Translations under genes and position numbers: made by a program
Source of the DNA: Theobroma cacao
Lineage: Eukaryota > Streptophyta > Magnoliopsida > Malvales > Malvaceae
Reading direction: 5' to 3'
Assembly: GCF_000208745.1 (NCBI RefSeq)
Contig: NC_030854.1
Location: forward strand, 10,210,036-10,274,035
Length of the DNA stretch: 64,000 nucleotides
The notes under the pieces: model-generated
Databases searched by the model: none
What the model was told of the DNA's origin: nothing
The model's input: the letters and a program-made list of their open reading frames with translations, nothing else
In this document: positions 35,783 to 48,474 of the stretch, in pieces
Position numbering within the stretch: the stretch's first letter is position 1
Layout: each line of letters starts with the position of its first letter

Positions 35783-38700
35783 ATGGAAAGGAAAAGGGTG
35801 ATCTCTCAATACAGAGAGAGGCTAGACAAGACGCTGGCGTCTGCTGAACTGACCAATTCAGAGACACTTAAAACCCTTGTCAAGAATCAGATTTTACGAC
35901 ATGCACAACATGAGAAAGAGGGTTAGAATATTTCTTCCACTTTTACCGTTTATCCATTTAAGCAGCTATGATGTGTGCACTTTAAAGCCCTCTATGCACA
36001 TACCTTACTAAATATAAAGGTTTTTTTTTTTTGGGTACATAATGTCAAACATTTTCTTCTAATTCTTTTTTTTTTTTGGTCTACAGAATTTAGTGAAACT
36101 TTATTGGACAAAAGGGCTCAGGAAGTATCAAATTTTCTTGACATGTTAAGGAGTACTTCTATTGATGATCATCAGGTTTCAAAATCCAGTGAGACATCAC
36201 ATGGTGAATGGAAAGTATGCTCCATTAGCTAGATTTGTCATAGTTCTCTTATAGCAATGGCTTTAATAAGCTTATCCGAGTGGAATAAACTTTTATCTTC
36301 TAAATCATGATAATTGTTCACCAAATGTGCATACCCAACTTTTTTTGACAGTTGAAGCATGATAATGAAGAGTTCCGTGTCATGTACCGTGAAGGACCTC
36401 ACGGCACTCCCTTTCATACATTACTCGTTGAAGGCTATGTAGATGGGCCTTTGGATGTTTGTAAGTCAGCTCATACGTTAATTATTTTTTAACTTCATCC
36501 TAATCATGGGCAAAGATTATGCAATTAATTTAAGATTTTTAAATACCTGTCATGATTGTAGAAGAAACTTTTAAATGAGCTGTACATTCACTGCAGGTTT
36601 ATGTATCTCTTGGGAGTCAGCCCTCTACAAGAAATGGTGAGAACTGTTTCCGTTGTTGCTCTTGGTTCCAATGTAGAATTAACGTGCTATATATTTACCA
36701 GTAAAACTGTGTAGCATGCATTCTTTCATTCATTTTTTATCTCCTCGGTTGAAGTAATATGTTGTGCTTCAATGATTCTGTGTTGTGTGTGTTCTTGTTA
36801 CAAAAGAAATCTGTACACTTCAATAGTTGTTTTATTTTTGGATCTGATCCCCCACCTTGGTGCACTAGCAACATCATTACACTTGAAATGTCTCTTTTGG
36901 TTTTTAACTCTTATAATTGGCATAATCTAGAATTTCAAAAGTTTATGCTATTGTTTTAAGGCTTTGACACAGACGGATGAGGACTATACATCAAAACCGT
37001 AGCTTTTTGTACTTAATTTGGCCTTCCTCCTTCATCCTGAAACAAGGATGATGTGCCCTGGCCACCCTGGCTGTGTAGGTTTATACGTACACAAACACGT
37101 GGAAGCAGTTTCATGTGTGAAACCTTGTCTACTTTCCACCTTTTCCTGGTGTTGGGTCCTTTTTTTGTTTCTTATTTTTTCCCTTCTTGTAGGGGCTGGG
37201 GGTTACTGGGTGCATAACATGCAAATTGTGTATGTTTTCAGCAATAATTTTCTTATACTTTTTCCCAGGTGGCCACAGTCTAGCTTTCCATCTTTCAAAG
37301 TAACTAGTTCCACCTGTTTGCAAAAGGTCCAAATTGGTGAACAGATATCTCTAGTGAGGTTTGTCGAGCCTAGAACTACCACAGTTTACTTAAATTTGTT
37401 TATCTGGTCCTTTTTTTTTAAACTTCTTTTAATTATATGTTGATGTCTGAAATTGTAAAATGCTTATTTGTTTTTGTATTTTCGGAAGAAAGGGTGAAGG
37501 TTGCGTGGCCACTGTCAGCTAGGGAGGCTCTAGTACACTATTTTTTCTTTGAGTACTTTCAAGATGATCTGATTGTCATTCTTGTGAACACGGTAGTCAC
37601 TTGAAATAGTTAAATATGATTTCATCTCCTTTGCAATTTGCTTTCTACCAATATATCTGAAAATTTGTCTATCTATTTCTGTATTTGCTTTTAGATCTCA
37701 GATGTGAGCAGCATTGATAAAGCAACTCATGGATTTACTAATGAAGGGATCCCTGAAGCTAAGGATGTTGTAAGGATTGACTTAGTGGGGGGCTTTGCTT
37801 TGCAGAAGGTGACAAATGAAAGAAGCTACTTTAGGTGAGTTGTGATATTTTGAGTTGTCATATGAAAATAGGACGATAGATGTTGCTGTATGCTGTATTC
37901 TTTTCAAGGAGAAAAAGAGTCAAGGAATTTAGGTCCTAGGTACAAGCACTCCAGGACTTTTACCCGCAAGGATAGCAGACAACTTCAATTTTTATAACTC
38001 TGCCACTTGCTGTTATCTAAAATGTAACACAGCTTGTGCATTTGAGGAGCTTCTTTTTCAAATTTACCAAAATTTGACTAGCTAGATTAAATGGAGATCT
38101 TCAAACAATTTGGATTTGGCATTGGCTAAATATTGCTCTTCTGATGATTCCAGTTAATTGTAGATTTGATTAGGGAGAACTTGAATTAGGGACAAGTGGC
38201 TCTGCAAGGGCAATCGATGTAACTGTATTTCATTACCAGTTTTTGTCGAGCTTTGTCATATGGCTACAATCTTATAGAGTTGGGGATTTATTTCAAACAG
38301 CTGTACCATTTTTCGTATAGTTTGTCTTATGTGGCATTAAGTTGCAAAAAGGCATTACACAGTATTTTCTTTCTGACACATGAAGTCAGTTGGGAAAATT
38401 AGGAGGCAAGAAAGGGAGAAAGAAACTGTCTGTAGATACAATAAGGACAATAGTGATTATGGTTATACAAACTGTGTGCATTGAACCTTTTAAAAGTTAT
38501 ATTCCTTTCTTACTCTTCTTTTCTCCTCGAAAAGCTTAAAATGTTGTTAATTTCGTAGGACAATAGCAAATATGGATATGAAGCTGGATTTCGTCCCTCC
38601 ATCACTTATAAATTTTATCTCAAGGCAGCTCGTTGGAAATGGTTTCAGACTCTATCAAAAGGTCACACTTTTTCTGACAGGATATCTTTCCCATAACTAT

Positions 38701-40088
38701 CCAGTTTTAGACTTTTTTATAATATATATATTCTACCAAAAAAGGTAACTCATTTGGCTCGTCAAAGTATGCAATGAAATGACGGGTACAGATGGATCCC
38801 AGTTCCAACTGATTATTCATCTTAAAAGCTTCCATTGCTGAGGGCTTTTGCATGGGGGACGTTACTTTATGGTGCAGATTATAACTATCTTGCCAATTAT
38901 CCTCTCACGTCTTCCAGTTTACAATGCTTACAGACTGTGGCTTCTGTGTCTAATTATGATGAAGATTACTGCAAGGCCTTGGGGGAACCTCTGTATACTC
39001 TAATACATGAAGCTCTTTACTCCAGTAATGCATCAGGTGAGGTTCTGGAAGGACAAGAGCGCAAAAGTGAAGCCCACCTTGTGCCTAATGAATATTTAAT
39101 TGAAGGCATACAAGATGACACACATGATATAAAACGGAAGGTTCATGTTAATGACCATGCTGGTGAAACGCCACTGGGGAAAGCACAAGATACAAAGAGA
39201 AAAGCTTTTGGTGAAATTGAAGAAGAAGAAAGTGAAGAAAGTACATGCCTAGAGGAAGGTGTTGAGGCTGTAAATCAACCTTCAACCTATGAATTTGCTG
39301 ATACAAATGGTGTAAATGCTAAAAAAAGGATTTATATTCGTCCAGAGGTGGAAGAAGCTCTAGGAACACTGGAGAAGGCCATTTCAATAGTACGGCAATA
39401 TGGATTTAATGCCCAAAGCAGGTCTTCTAGTTTCTCTGATGAAGAACCTCCAACTTTGGAAGAGGGGGCTGTAGAGGACTTGGCTTATGCTGCAGATGGC
39501 AAAGTTTGTTTAAAAGTGCAGGTTGGTGTTGAAGCCGCCTCCATAAAGGTTGCGGAGAGGACTTTGCATGACTCCAGGAACAGCAGTGACATCAATAACA
39601 CAAGGTAACCGTGTTAAGATACTTTCATATATTTTTTTATACCTACGAGTGTATGCCTGAAGTCTAAATCCTATATCATATCCTTATTTAATCAAGTTGA
39701 GGGGACTGGGGAGAGTGGGGATGTTATTTTCAACACAAAAATGGTAGGGAATAAAGTCCCCCTCTCTTCCTTTTGCATTTCCCATCCTTCCCCTCTTTTT
39801 ATGTCAAATAAATTACACTTGCAAATAGCATCCTCCAAGAGTTTACCAGTTAATCTGGGGGTGTACTGCAGGTCTGCAGGATCAAATTCATTTTCGAGGG
39901 AAGTTAACCATAAAAAAGTAGCACCGGCAACACCTCAGCAAAATGTATCAATACCAGTTGTGACTAACCAGGTTGCTTTGAATTCCATCAAGGCGAATGG
40001 ATTCCATGAAAATGGTGTACATGATGTAAAAAATTCGACCAACTGGAGAAAGCATAGGTTCTGTTGCTTTGGCTTCCATTCAGGGTAG
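35783..40088 (+). CDS. START-like (polyketide cyclase/lipid transport superfamily) protein
   Basis: There are ten coding exons: 35783-35921, 36087-36214, 36352-36460, 36597-36636, 37269-37358, 37493-37592, 37695-37834, 38559-38661, 38934-39604 and 39872-40088. All are in phase and give 578 residues. A non-coding first exon ends near 35070. The N terminus (MERKRVISQYRERLDKTLAS) is helical. A START-type lipid-binding fold spans about residues 75-280: EFRVMYREGPHGTPFHTLL, CISWESALYKKWWPQ, VKVAWPLSAREALVHYFFFE, VVRIDLVGGFALQK and LDFVPPSLINFISRQLVG. Members of this plant family are expected to bind a lipid or other hydrophobic ligand. The C-terminal 300 residues are acidic, low in complexity and without a known domain. 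The closest relative I recall is an uncharacterised Arabidopsis gene (At5g49800); the ligand is unknown. The extreme C terminus is less certain (see findings). Confidence 0.88.
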
Positions 40089-41390
40089 CGGATGCCTCAA
40101 CTAGGAAGATACCTGGATTGCTGAAGAAGTTGAGACTTGTGAACCCCTCAGCATGAAGACTTGAGAGTGGAAATTTAACATCTTATACCAAAATTACCCC
40201 TCTTTTTCTGTAACTTTAATTATTTGTGTAATTTTTATTCTCTTAAGAAGAGTGTACTCATGACCTCTTTCTTTTTCTTAGGAAGTGATGTATAAATGCA
40301 TAATGCATTGCCCCATTATTGGTTATAGTTGTAATCCGAAACACTAATAATAAGTTGAAACTACACAATTTCTTGGTTTATTCTATTCATATTATCACAA
40401 TTCTTTTATATCTATATTTATAATCTGTCTGTAGATGTTAGCCAAATAAAATTTTTAATTTGAGAAAATAATATATTTATTCATTAATTTTTAAAATTTT
40501 TATTTTAAATATTAATAAGATTTATTTAATTTTTAAATAAGAATTTCTAATTGCATTAAATGAGTTTCGTTAAGATTAGAATAAAATACTCTCATTTTTT
40601 AACTTTTAGATATAATTTCATATGGATTTATTAGTATTAGAAATGAGCAGATAGTTTCAAAAGTGTGAATATCATTAAAAAAAATATGAAAATAATAAAA
40701 TACTTTTTCTTCTTTATTGATTTTAAAAATTACTCAAAGATTAATAATAGGTGCTCTCTTGATTTTTTAAAAATTATATAATAATAATTTTTAAAATTAA
40801 TAAAAAATAAAATTATCTTTTCAAAATTATCACGTCATCAAATTAATGGAAACACTAACAGTTGATTAATGATTAGATTTATGTGTCTAACGAAAGTTAT
40901 TTTTTTGAATGGAGTGTCTATTTTGAAAATTAATAGATAAATTTCGATTAAAATTTAGAAGTGGACATTTTACCCTTAAAATTATTATTTTTTAAATTTT
41001 AATAATACTAAATAATTTATAATTTAATATTACAAATATTGCTAATTATTAATATTTCAAATTTCATAATTTAGAAACATTTGTATTTATTAGTATATTT
41101 GTTGTCATGCTTTTGTACGCCAATCTTTATTTGTTTATTTATTTTGAATAATAATTATATATAAATTCAAATAGTTCTAAATGTAAAGTTAAATGTTTTG
41201 TTTCATTAAATTATGTTTTATGATCTAAAATTACTATTTATTTACTTTACACTAAACAAATATTTATTTTTATTTTTTATTTTTGTTTCTGGAACTTAAA
41301 ATAGTAGTAGTATTAAAAAAAAAAAAGAAAAAGGGCGCCTTAACAGAGAGCTTCTAGCCCTGTACGTTCTGTAGAGAAAGAAAGGAAAAA
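40089..41390. other. 3' UTR, AT-rich spacer and HSCB promoter
   Basis: The first about 250 bases are the probable 3' UTR of the START-like gene. From 40430 to 41320 it is AT-rich with no gene. The last about 70 bases are likely HSCB 5' UTR. Confidence 0.45.
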
Positions 41391-43448
41391 ATGTACAAGA
41401 CGAAGAAGCTATGGACTCCTCTTTCCACCGTTGTACGCAGGGCTCTTCCAACGACATGTCATTTAACTCCTTACTCTCCAAATTCACAAATTCGATCTTC
41501 ATCCTCTCGCCTGGAAACTTCTTCTAGGGTTTCTCTTTCCCTACACTACGGCCATGACTTTCTCGGAAATTTAAAATTTTCCGCGAAAAGTTTCTGCTCG
41601 CAATCCGCCGCGAAAGTCGATGCTACCACGAAAAGGTGCTGGAACTGTGACGCCGTCGCGGCTGGAATGGCGCCGTTCTTGTACTGTGATTCCTGCCGTA
41701 GCATTCAGCCCGTTGATTTCTCCGTCGATTACTTCCAGATTTTTGGACTGTAAGTTTTTTTTCCGCTAATTTCAATTTCTTTTAAAAACTTCTTTCCTTG
41801 CGTGTTTTTATTCCGTGTGTAGCTATTTAACAGGGAAAAGAAGTATGAAATTGAAGTTGATGGTTTGGAAGGGAAGTATAAAGATTGGCAGAAAAAATTG
41901 CATCCTGACCTTGTTCATTCAAAATCCGAGGTTTGTTTCAAGTTTGCCTTAATACCAAATAAACAAATAAATGACTCAGATAGATTGGTTTTGAATTTGA
42001 ATTTATTTTTTGGTTATAATTAGTTTGTGTATTTTTTAGAAAGAGAGAGAATATGCTGCAGAACAATCTGCTCGTGTTATTGATGCATACCGCACACTTA
42101 GCAAGCCATTGGCTAGGGCAATATACATTGTAAGTGTTCGTTTAAAGATAAGTGATGCGCGGTTATGCGGTTTCTGAAGTTCTATAAGCATTTATAATCC
42201 TGTTTTTTGTATTTACTTGAAGTGACTATATTGTATAGAGAATATACTCAAGATGATTTAGAGTAAGTAGTATTTGTGGTCTTGAGTATCTATGTTTTTA
42301 ACTTTAATTGGTTGGTTGGTTATGGTATAAATGGCATTTGGTTCATGAGCTGATTGAGTTGGATTATCTGTGTGATAGTGCTAAAAGAAAGTAGATTCTC
42401 TTCATGGTGCTTTCCATCAAACTCTGTTCTTTTATATTGTCTTTATTATGCTTTTCTCTGCATTCGAATTCTTTGTGAACTAGAAATTTGCTGTTTTCAT
42501 TAACAGTTGAGGCTTGAAGGAGTACTTGTTGATGAAGAACAGACGGTTTCAGATCCGGAGTTGCTTACTGAGGTAATTGATACATCTGAAAGTCTATTCT
42601 TTCATTCTTAGATGTTTAGCTTTCCTTTGTGGTTTTTGTTCTGAAATATATTTCTAAATTTCTATTTTATGCAGATTATGGAAATTAGGGAAGCTGTAGA
42701 AGAGGCTATGGATTCACAAGCTCTAAATCAGATCCAATCTCAGGTATGATAAGAGTTCTCAAGCTTCATGCCTGCATTGTTAGAATAAAGTTGTTACGTC
42801 ATCATGAGAGGATTACAATGTTTCTCTCTTCTCTATCACTTGGATCATTCATTTTCAAGCAGGTATGACTGCAGTTACCTAAATGGCAACTATTCATAGC
42901 CTGTATGTTTGTAATGTTTATAGACTGCTAGAGGAAGAGTGGAAGACAATGGCTAGTTTCAACAATTTTGAAAATTACTCAGTGCATTATGTAGGTTTCC
43001 TGCATAGGACTGCTGGCTAAAACTGCCTCAACCCATGCTCCTGTTGCTTAAATTCTACAAGCTTTGGTGTTCTTTTCCAATTTGAGTGCTACTTACACAT
43101 ATCGAAATATTTAATCCAGCCTTTGTATTTTTTTTTTCGTGTAGGTAAAAAAAACCCCTTGGTGGGTACTTCAATTACTTAAATTCTATGAGTAAAGCTT
43201 GCTGTTTGGATGTTTGCTGTCCCAATTCAAGTGCTACTTCAATGGAATTTATATACGAAAACAGTTTTTGCCAAACTTGTGTTTCATTTTTTTGTTTTGG
43301 TATTTTGCAGATGAAGGAGAAATTGGAAGGATCGTCTAGCTCCTTTGCAAATGCATACCGAAGCAGGAATTTTGATGAAGCTGTGACTTGTATCCAGAAA
43401 ATGACGTACTACCAGCGTGCAAATGAAGAAATTTTGAAGAAGCTTTAA
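41391..43448 (+). CDS. HSCB: Fe-S cluster co-chaperone HscB, mitochondrial type
   Basis: The exons are 41391-41749, 41834-41930, 42040-42129, 42507-42572, 42675-42743 and 43311-43448, in phase, 272 residues. HscB is the J-type co-chaperone that brings the scaffold ISU to the Hsp70 (HscA-like) chaperone during iron-sulfur cluster assembly. Residues 1-70 are rich in Arg and Ser, without acidic clusters, as in a mitochondrial transit peptide. Four cysteines (83, 86, 99, 102; CWNC...CDSC) form the N-terminal zinc site known in eukaryotic HscB. The J domain follows (VDYFQIFGL), with the HPD motif at 143-145. The C-terminal helical domain (SDPELLTEIMEIREAVEEA and later) is the ISU-binding part. Start: the first in-frame ATG, followed by the transit-like segment. 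Confidence 0.93.
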
Positions 43449-44588
43449 CATAGGTACTGGATGTCTTTTTACAGTTTTAGTAATTTACTATATGCTGGGT
43501 TTTTTGTCTAGGTCAAACGTTATGTTATTTCTACTTATTTTTGTGGATATATTTTTTAAAAAAAATTTGGTTCTGGGACGAAACATCTCTTTGATGTTTT
43601 GGATCTGATCTTTCCATACTAAACCACCAATTCTTTAGGTGATTATGAGATTGGCAACAACTGAGTTATCCCATTGGTTATGAATCTGATATATGGTTGG
43701 AAATTATGGGTCTGATCTTAATTAGTAAAGCACATAGTCTTAACTTATTTTGAGAACGCTCCTAAGTCTTTTGATATTAATTTCAGGCTCTTGCTGCTTT
43801 AGCAATGTTGCTATGGAGTTGACAACCTTATATCTCAAGGAGATGATAACTTAACAATGAGTGTGAGTAGTTCTTTTTTTTAGTAGAGAACTTTGAATGT
43901 CGTTATCTGCTCCGCCTCAGGTTCTGTCTTGTGTTTGTTAGTTGATATGCATCACTGTACTAGTCACAAAATATCCCGTTGGCACACTTGGGCATTAGCT
44001 ACATGATCTCATTATGATTTAAGTTTACAGATTCAATTATTAATCCTTTGGCATCTATTATTTACTTGCCTGAAGTCGATTGCTTATGGCCACATCTTGA
44101 TTGCTAGTTTAGTTTAAATCAGTGTTATAAGTTACCATTTAGAATCAGTTCTTAGACAAGCAAATTGCCGAATCTATCGTCATTATGATAATTGCCAATG
44201 GACAGTCATTCATAAGTTTTTGTCTTGTTTTCAACAGTTCAGTTTGGTGATTGATCCTTTATGTTTAATGTTTGATGGACCTCTTTCATTTTTCAGGTAA
44301 AATTTGGTTGAAGACTCCTTGGTTCCATGGAAGTTAAACATGCATGAAGAGATCTAAAATATGAAGGCCAAAACCTTGGATTGGATGGTAAATTGCTGTA
44401 CCTTTTTGTTCTTTTCATAGTCATTTGTTGACAGCTGAACTTGCTGGTTACGGCTGTTGAATTCGATCAATGTTGGGAGATCAAATTTCAAGCACTATCA
44501 AGTGCTTGTTACAATAAGTGGAAATAGTTACTTGAATTGCTAAATTCATAATAATAATGATAATAATTTATTAGCAAGGATAATAGTT
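43449..44588. other. 3' region between the convergent HSCB and PPR genes
   Basis: Holds the probable HSCB 3' UTR, perhaps spliced (AG acceptors near 43785 and 44297). No coding region is supported. Confidence 0.45.
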
Positions 44589-47500
44589 TTATAGCTTGCG
44601 TTCACTTTTTAGAGCAGATTTTCGTTGTAATACAATTTGAGCTAAATCATGCCTACCTTGTCGGTTTAGTCCAAAAAAAACTGTTTGGAAATTGACAGTG
44701 CTCGGAAGGATCCCTGAGTTTGGCATTTCGGATAAAAGCTGCATGGCTTCTTCAGATCTACCTATTCTACAAAGACAGCTAATGAACATCGAGTAAGTCT
44801 TAAAATCAGGCTTGGGTTCCTTCAGCCTCATATGATGGAAGACATTCCAAGCATCGACAACCTTCCCCATGTTCATGTAGCCACGAATCATTGCAGAATA
44901 AGTAACAATGGTTGGCTGACAACCTTCCTTCTTCATCTTGGCGAAAATCCCCAAAGCTCTTTCCATCTGCCTCTCCTTGAAGAAATGGACTATCAAGGAT
45001 GTATAAACATGGACAGTTGGGTATATGCCAGCCTGCTTCATGGAATACACCTTGGCCAATGCTTGTTCGAATCGACCCTTTCGTAGTAATCCATGGACAA
45101 GGCTTCCGTAAACATACAGATCCAATGTGGCTTGCTCTGTCCCAACGTTATCTAACATTTCTAAAGCTTCTTCCAGTCTCCCTGCTCGAGAAAGTGCCCT
45201 AATATACAGGGAATACCTTAGTGGAACTGTGAATCCAACCTTGCTGAGAGAATCTGTGCAGCTTCTAGCTTCCAGGAGCTTGCCAACTTCACATAAACAA
45301 CCAAGATATGTTTCAAGTAACTCCTTGTCAGGGTTATGTCCAGCATGGATCATTTCCTGGAATATTTTGATGGCTTCATCTACCTTCCTACCTTTTTTTC
45401 CGCAAAGAGATATGATCAAATACTTGTAGGTACTTGCAGTTGGATTAAATCTCTCGGTTTTCATTTCAGCAAAAGTCCTCAAAGCAATTTCTGTCATACC
45501 TGTTCGACCATATTGCAGTATCATGATTGCCCATGTATTTGGTGTTGTTAGACAACCTCTCCTCTTCATTTCATAGAAGAGCCTTCTCATGTTTATGAAA
45601 TCTTTCCCACATCCCGAGATTTTGATAGCCATGTTGTACGTTTCTGTAGTGTGCCAATAACCAACTTGCTTTCCAACCCATGAAAAGAAATTAAGTGCAC
45701 TTCTACCATACAAAGTGCTCCTTCTCAATATTTCCACAACAAGCTCTGGTGTAAACTGAATGTTGCATCTCTCCAGAGCTTCTTCAGCGATGCACCACTC
45801 GTTTGAGGACGATAATATTCTACAAACTTCTTCCAAGTCCTGCACATTATAAGCCTTTGAAAGGGGTTGTACCAGGTGATAATCTGTCGTCCTCTCTGGC
45901 TCTGAAAGGTTATGCTCCAACACCTTGAGGGGCTCCTGTTCCTTCAAGGCATTATTACTGAATACCTCACCCTTTTGTGATTGGAGTTTACACTTTCTTT
46001 GCATCTGCTTTACTTTTTCAACATTATCCGTCTCTCCCTTTCTCTCCATGCAAGATATAACCCAATGAAATATCTCATCTCGAATGACTATCTTTGCCTC
46101 CTGCATTTTGCTCAAAACCCTAAAAATTTCATCTGTCCTTGCAATTTTACAAAGCTCCTTAATGAATATTGAATATGCTGTCCAAGTGGGTCTGATGCTT
46201 CTGTCCTCCATACTTTTGAACACTTCCCATGCTTCAGATATATGCTTTTGGCGAACATGACCTGCAACCATGGCCATGATTGCAACACTATCAGGCTCAA
46301 CCCCTTTCTGTAGCATCTCATTGTATAAGTCACAGCCTTTCTGATACTTATTCAATCTGAAGAGGTGTTGCATTAGTTCTGTATAAGCAGAAGCTGTTGG
46401 TAAGTACCCAGATTCCTGCATGCTTTTGAAAAGATCAAGTGCTTTAGAAAGATCTTTTCTTCTCAAGTACCCATTGATGATGATCTCATAAACCTTCTGA
46501 CTGACCAGTTGCCTTCTCTTCATAATATCAACAATTTCCAAAGCATCAGCAATCCTATCAGCCCTGCACAATCCTTTGACCAGAGTCTCAAAATACTGGG
46601 GATCCAAAGACAAATCTTTTTCCTTAAGGTCACGAATCAGTTCTAAAGCTTCCCTTATTCTTCCAGATATACAGAAACTCTTGAGTACATAACCATAAAC
46701 TTCCTGTTCTGGAACCTGAGAGACCCTCATCATGTTATCAGCAACCAAGTGAACGGCAGCATTATTTCCTGATTTCGCTAGACAATTCAGTAACATCTTG
46801 TACAAATTCAAATCAAGGCTCATTTCCTTCTCAACCATCTCCTTGTAAAACTCAAATGCAATGTCACATATTTCAGCATTGCAAAGTGCACGTATCATCA
46901 TTCTGTAAGCTGCTGCATCAGGTTCACAACCACATCTCCTCATGTTCTCAAAGACTTCTAGCGCTTTGCCAATCAACTTTGACTTCCCATATTGCGAGAT
47001 AAGAATTGTACAAGTCTTGATATCTTTCTCACAAGATTTCTCCTTCATTTCCTCCAGTAGCCGCTCAACCAGCCCATATTCTTTAGCCTCCCCAGCTATA
47101 TACAACATGGTATTGAAAGTCCCAGTTGTATGACGAAACCCTTCTCTAAGCTTCACCCAGCTGAAGAATCTAAAAGCTAAATGAGGCACCTTAAAGCACC
47201 TTTTCAACACTTTCTCAACAATCTCTGGTTCAAATGAAAACCCTGATTTTTCTAACTGATCCTCCATGGAAACCAAGGCATTTTCAGCTCTAACTATCTT
47301 AGTTATCTTATGAACCACTGGACTCACATCAAATTCAACAGAGTTTCCCATCTGGGTATCATCCAAAACCGTTACATTCTCCTCTTTTTCCACCAATTTA
47401 CTCTTCTCCTGGGAATTTTGACAAACAGCTGACCTTCTAGACAATGATTCTTCCATAAACTGAAGCTCCCTGCAATTGCTTTTATTGGATATTGAAAACC

Positions 47501-47741
47501 CAGATGGGATGTCATCTGAGTTTAGGTTAACAGCTCCTAAAACCTCAGTTATTTCATGGAAAAGTGAGGGGATGCTACATGTTTCAGCTTGGTTCTTCAA
47601 GTTGGTTTGTGGGGGTTTCTTTGTTTGTTGAGGTTTGGGGAGTGTTGAAAGATGAAGAGGCTCAAGTCTTGCGAAGTATAAGCGAGAAAGGTCGGTCCTT
47701 GATTCCGTACGAAAGGGCTGGAATCTGATTACGTTCCTCAT
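44589..47741 (-). CDS. P-class pentatricopeptide repeat protein, 1050 residues
   Basis: One uninterrupted exon, as usual for plant PPR genes. PPR proteins bind organellar RNA, about one base per 35-residue repeat, and act in splicing, stability, editing or translation. The N terminus (MRNVIRFQPFRTESRTDLSR) is basic and suits mitochondrial import. Two repeat arrays are visible: about residues 204-585 (roughly 11 repeats) and 697-1040 (roughly 10). A non-PPR linker separates them. Each array is preceded by a similar leader (about 160-203 and 652-696). No E, DYW or SMR domain follows, so it is a plain P-class protein. From memory the closest match is Arabidopsis At5g06400, of similar length. The RNA target is unknown. 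Confidence 0.93.
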   Translation of the reverse strand: MRNVIRFQPFRTESRTDLSRLYFARLEPLHLSTLPKPQQTKKPPQTNLKNQAETCSIPSLFHEITEVLGAVNLNSDDIPSGFSISNKSNCRELQFMEESLSRRSAVCQNSQEKSKLVEKEENVTVLDDTQMGNSVEFDVSPVVHKITKIVRAENALVSMEDQLEKSGFSFEPEIVEKVLKRCFKVPHLAFRFFSWVKLREGFRHTTGTFNTMLYIAGEAKEYGLVERLLEEMKEKSCEKDIKTCTILISQYGKSKLIGKALEVFENMRRCGCEPDAAAYRMMIRALCNAEICDIAFEFYKEMVEKEMSLDLNLYKMLLNCLAKSGNNAAVHLVADNMMRVSQVPEQEVYGYVLKSFCISGRIREALELIRDLKEKDLSLDPQYFETLVKGLCRADRIADALEIVDIMKRRQLVSQKVYEIIINGYLRRKDLSKALDLFKSMQESGYLPTASAYTELMQHLFRLNKYQKGCDLYNEMLQKGVEPDSVAIMAMVAGHVRQKHISEAWEVFKSMEDRSIRPTWTAYSIFIKELCKIARTDEIFRVLSKMQEAKIVIRDEIFHWVISCMERKGETDNVEKVKQMQRKCKLQSQKGEVFSNNALKEQEPLKVLEHNLSEPERTTDYHLVQPLSKAYNVQDLEEVCRILSSSNEWCIAEEALERCNIQFTPELVVEILRRSTLYGRSALNFFSWVGKQVGYWHTTETYNMAIKISGCGKDFINMRRLFYEMKRRGCLTTPNTWAIMILQYGRTGMTEIALRTFAEMKTERFNPTASTYKYLIISLCGKKGRKVDEAIKIFQEMIHAGHNPDKELLETYLGCLCEVGKLLEARSCTDSLSKVGFTVPLRYSLYIRALSRAGRLEEALEMLDNVGTEQATLDLYVYGSLVHGLLRKGRFEQALAKVYSMKQAGIYPTVHVYTSLIVHFFKERQMERALGIFAKMKKEGCQPTIVTYSAMIRGYMNMGKVVDAWNVFHHMRLKEPKPDFKTYSMFISCLCRIGRSEEAMQLLSEMPNSGILPSTVNFQTVFFGLNRQGRHDLAQIVLQRKSALKSERKL

Positions 47742-48474
47742 TTTGGAGCATGTCTCTCCTCTACTTTTTTGTGTGTATTGGAGCCTAAATCAAACTCATT
47801 CAGGCTTCAAAAAAGCTGCGAACTTTACTGTGGGTCAGTTTCTTCTGACACGTTGGACAGTCCGTGAATAGAAGCTTCTAAAGTTGGAAAAGAAAAGAAT
47901 GAAAGTTTCTAAGCGTTCATTTTGTACTTTCAATGTATATTTTTGGTTTGGGATAATTTTTTTAAATCTATACATCAGACATATCCTATGCCTAACATAA
48001 TTACTTCCAATTTTAAAACTTAATTAAATTGTCCATTGTTCAAATCAAATAGAACTAATATCAAAATTAAGATTAAAATATTGTAATTTTTTTGATTCTC
48101 TATTTAAAACTTGACGAAAGCACAAGTTCACATAAATTACAAATTACTTGATTTATTCACATTCGATATAGTGTACAATAAAATCAATTAAAATTTTAAT
48201 AATCAATTAAAAATATCATTATATTATATAAAATATGTTTTTTAATTTTTAGTTCATAACATTATCTATTCTCTGTTTAATATTTTCTATTTCATATTAT
48301 TTATTTTGATAGCTTATCCATTTCATATTTATGCAATATTTATACCATTACATAGGTAAAATAAAAATAAAATAAAATATCTTTTTGATCGATATACAAT
48401 TTTAATGAGAAAAAAGATGACAATTCTTATAAAATAAAGACATAATATTTAAAAAACTCCAAAACAATTTAAAA
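47742..48474. other. PPR gene upstream region and AT-rich spacer
   Basis: The first about 150 bases are the probable 5' UTR and promoter of the minus-strand PPR gene. The rest is AT-rich with no gene. Confidence 0.45.

Noticed and set aside
37018..37443. 141-residue plus-strand frame in the START-like gene
   Set aside because: It covers an intron plus the exon 37269-37358; only the exon part agrees in phase with its neighbours.
44832..45551. Several plus-strand frames of 67-100 residues
   Set aside because: They are antisense shadows of the PPR coding sequence.
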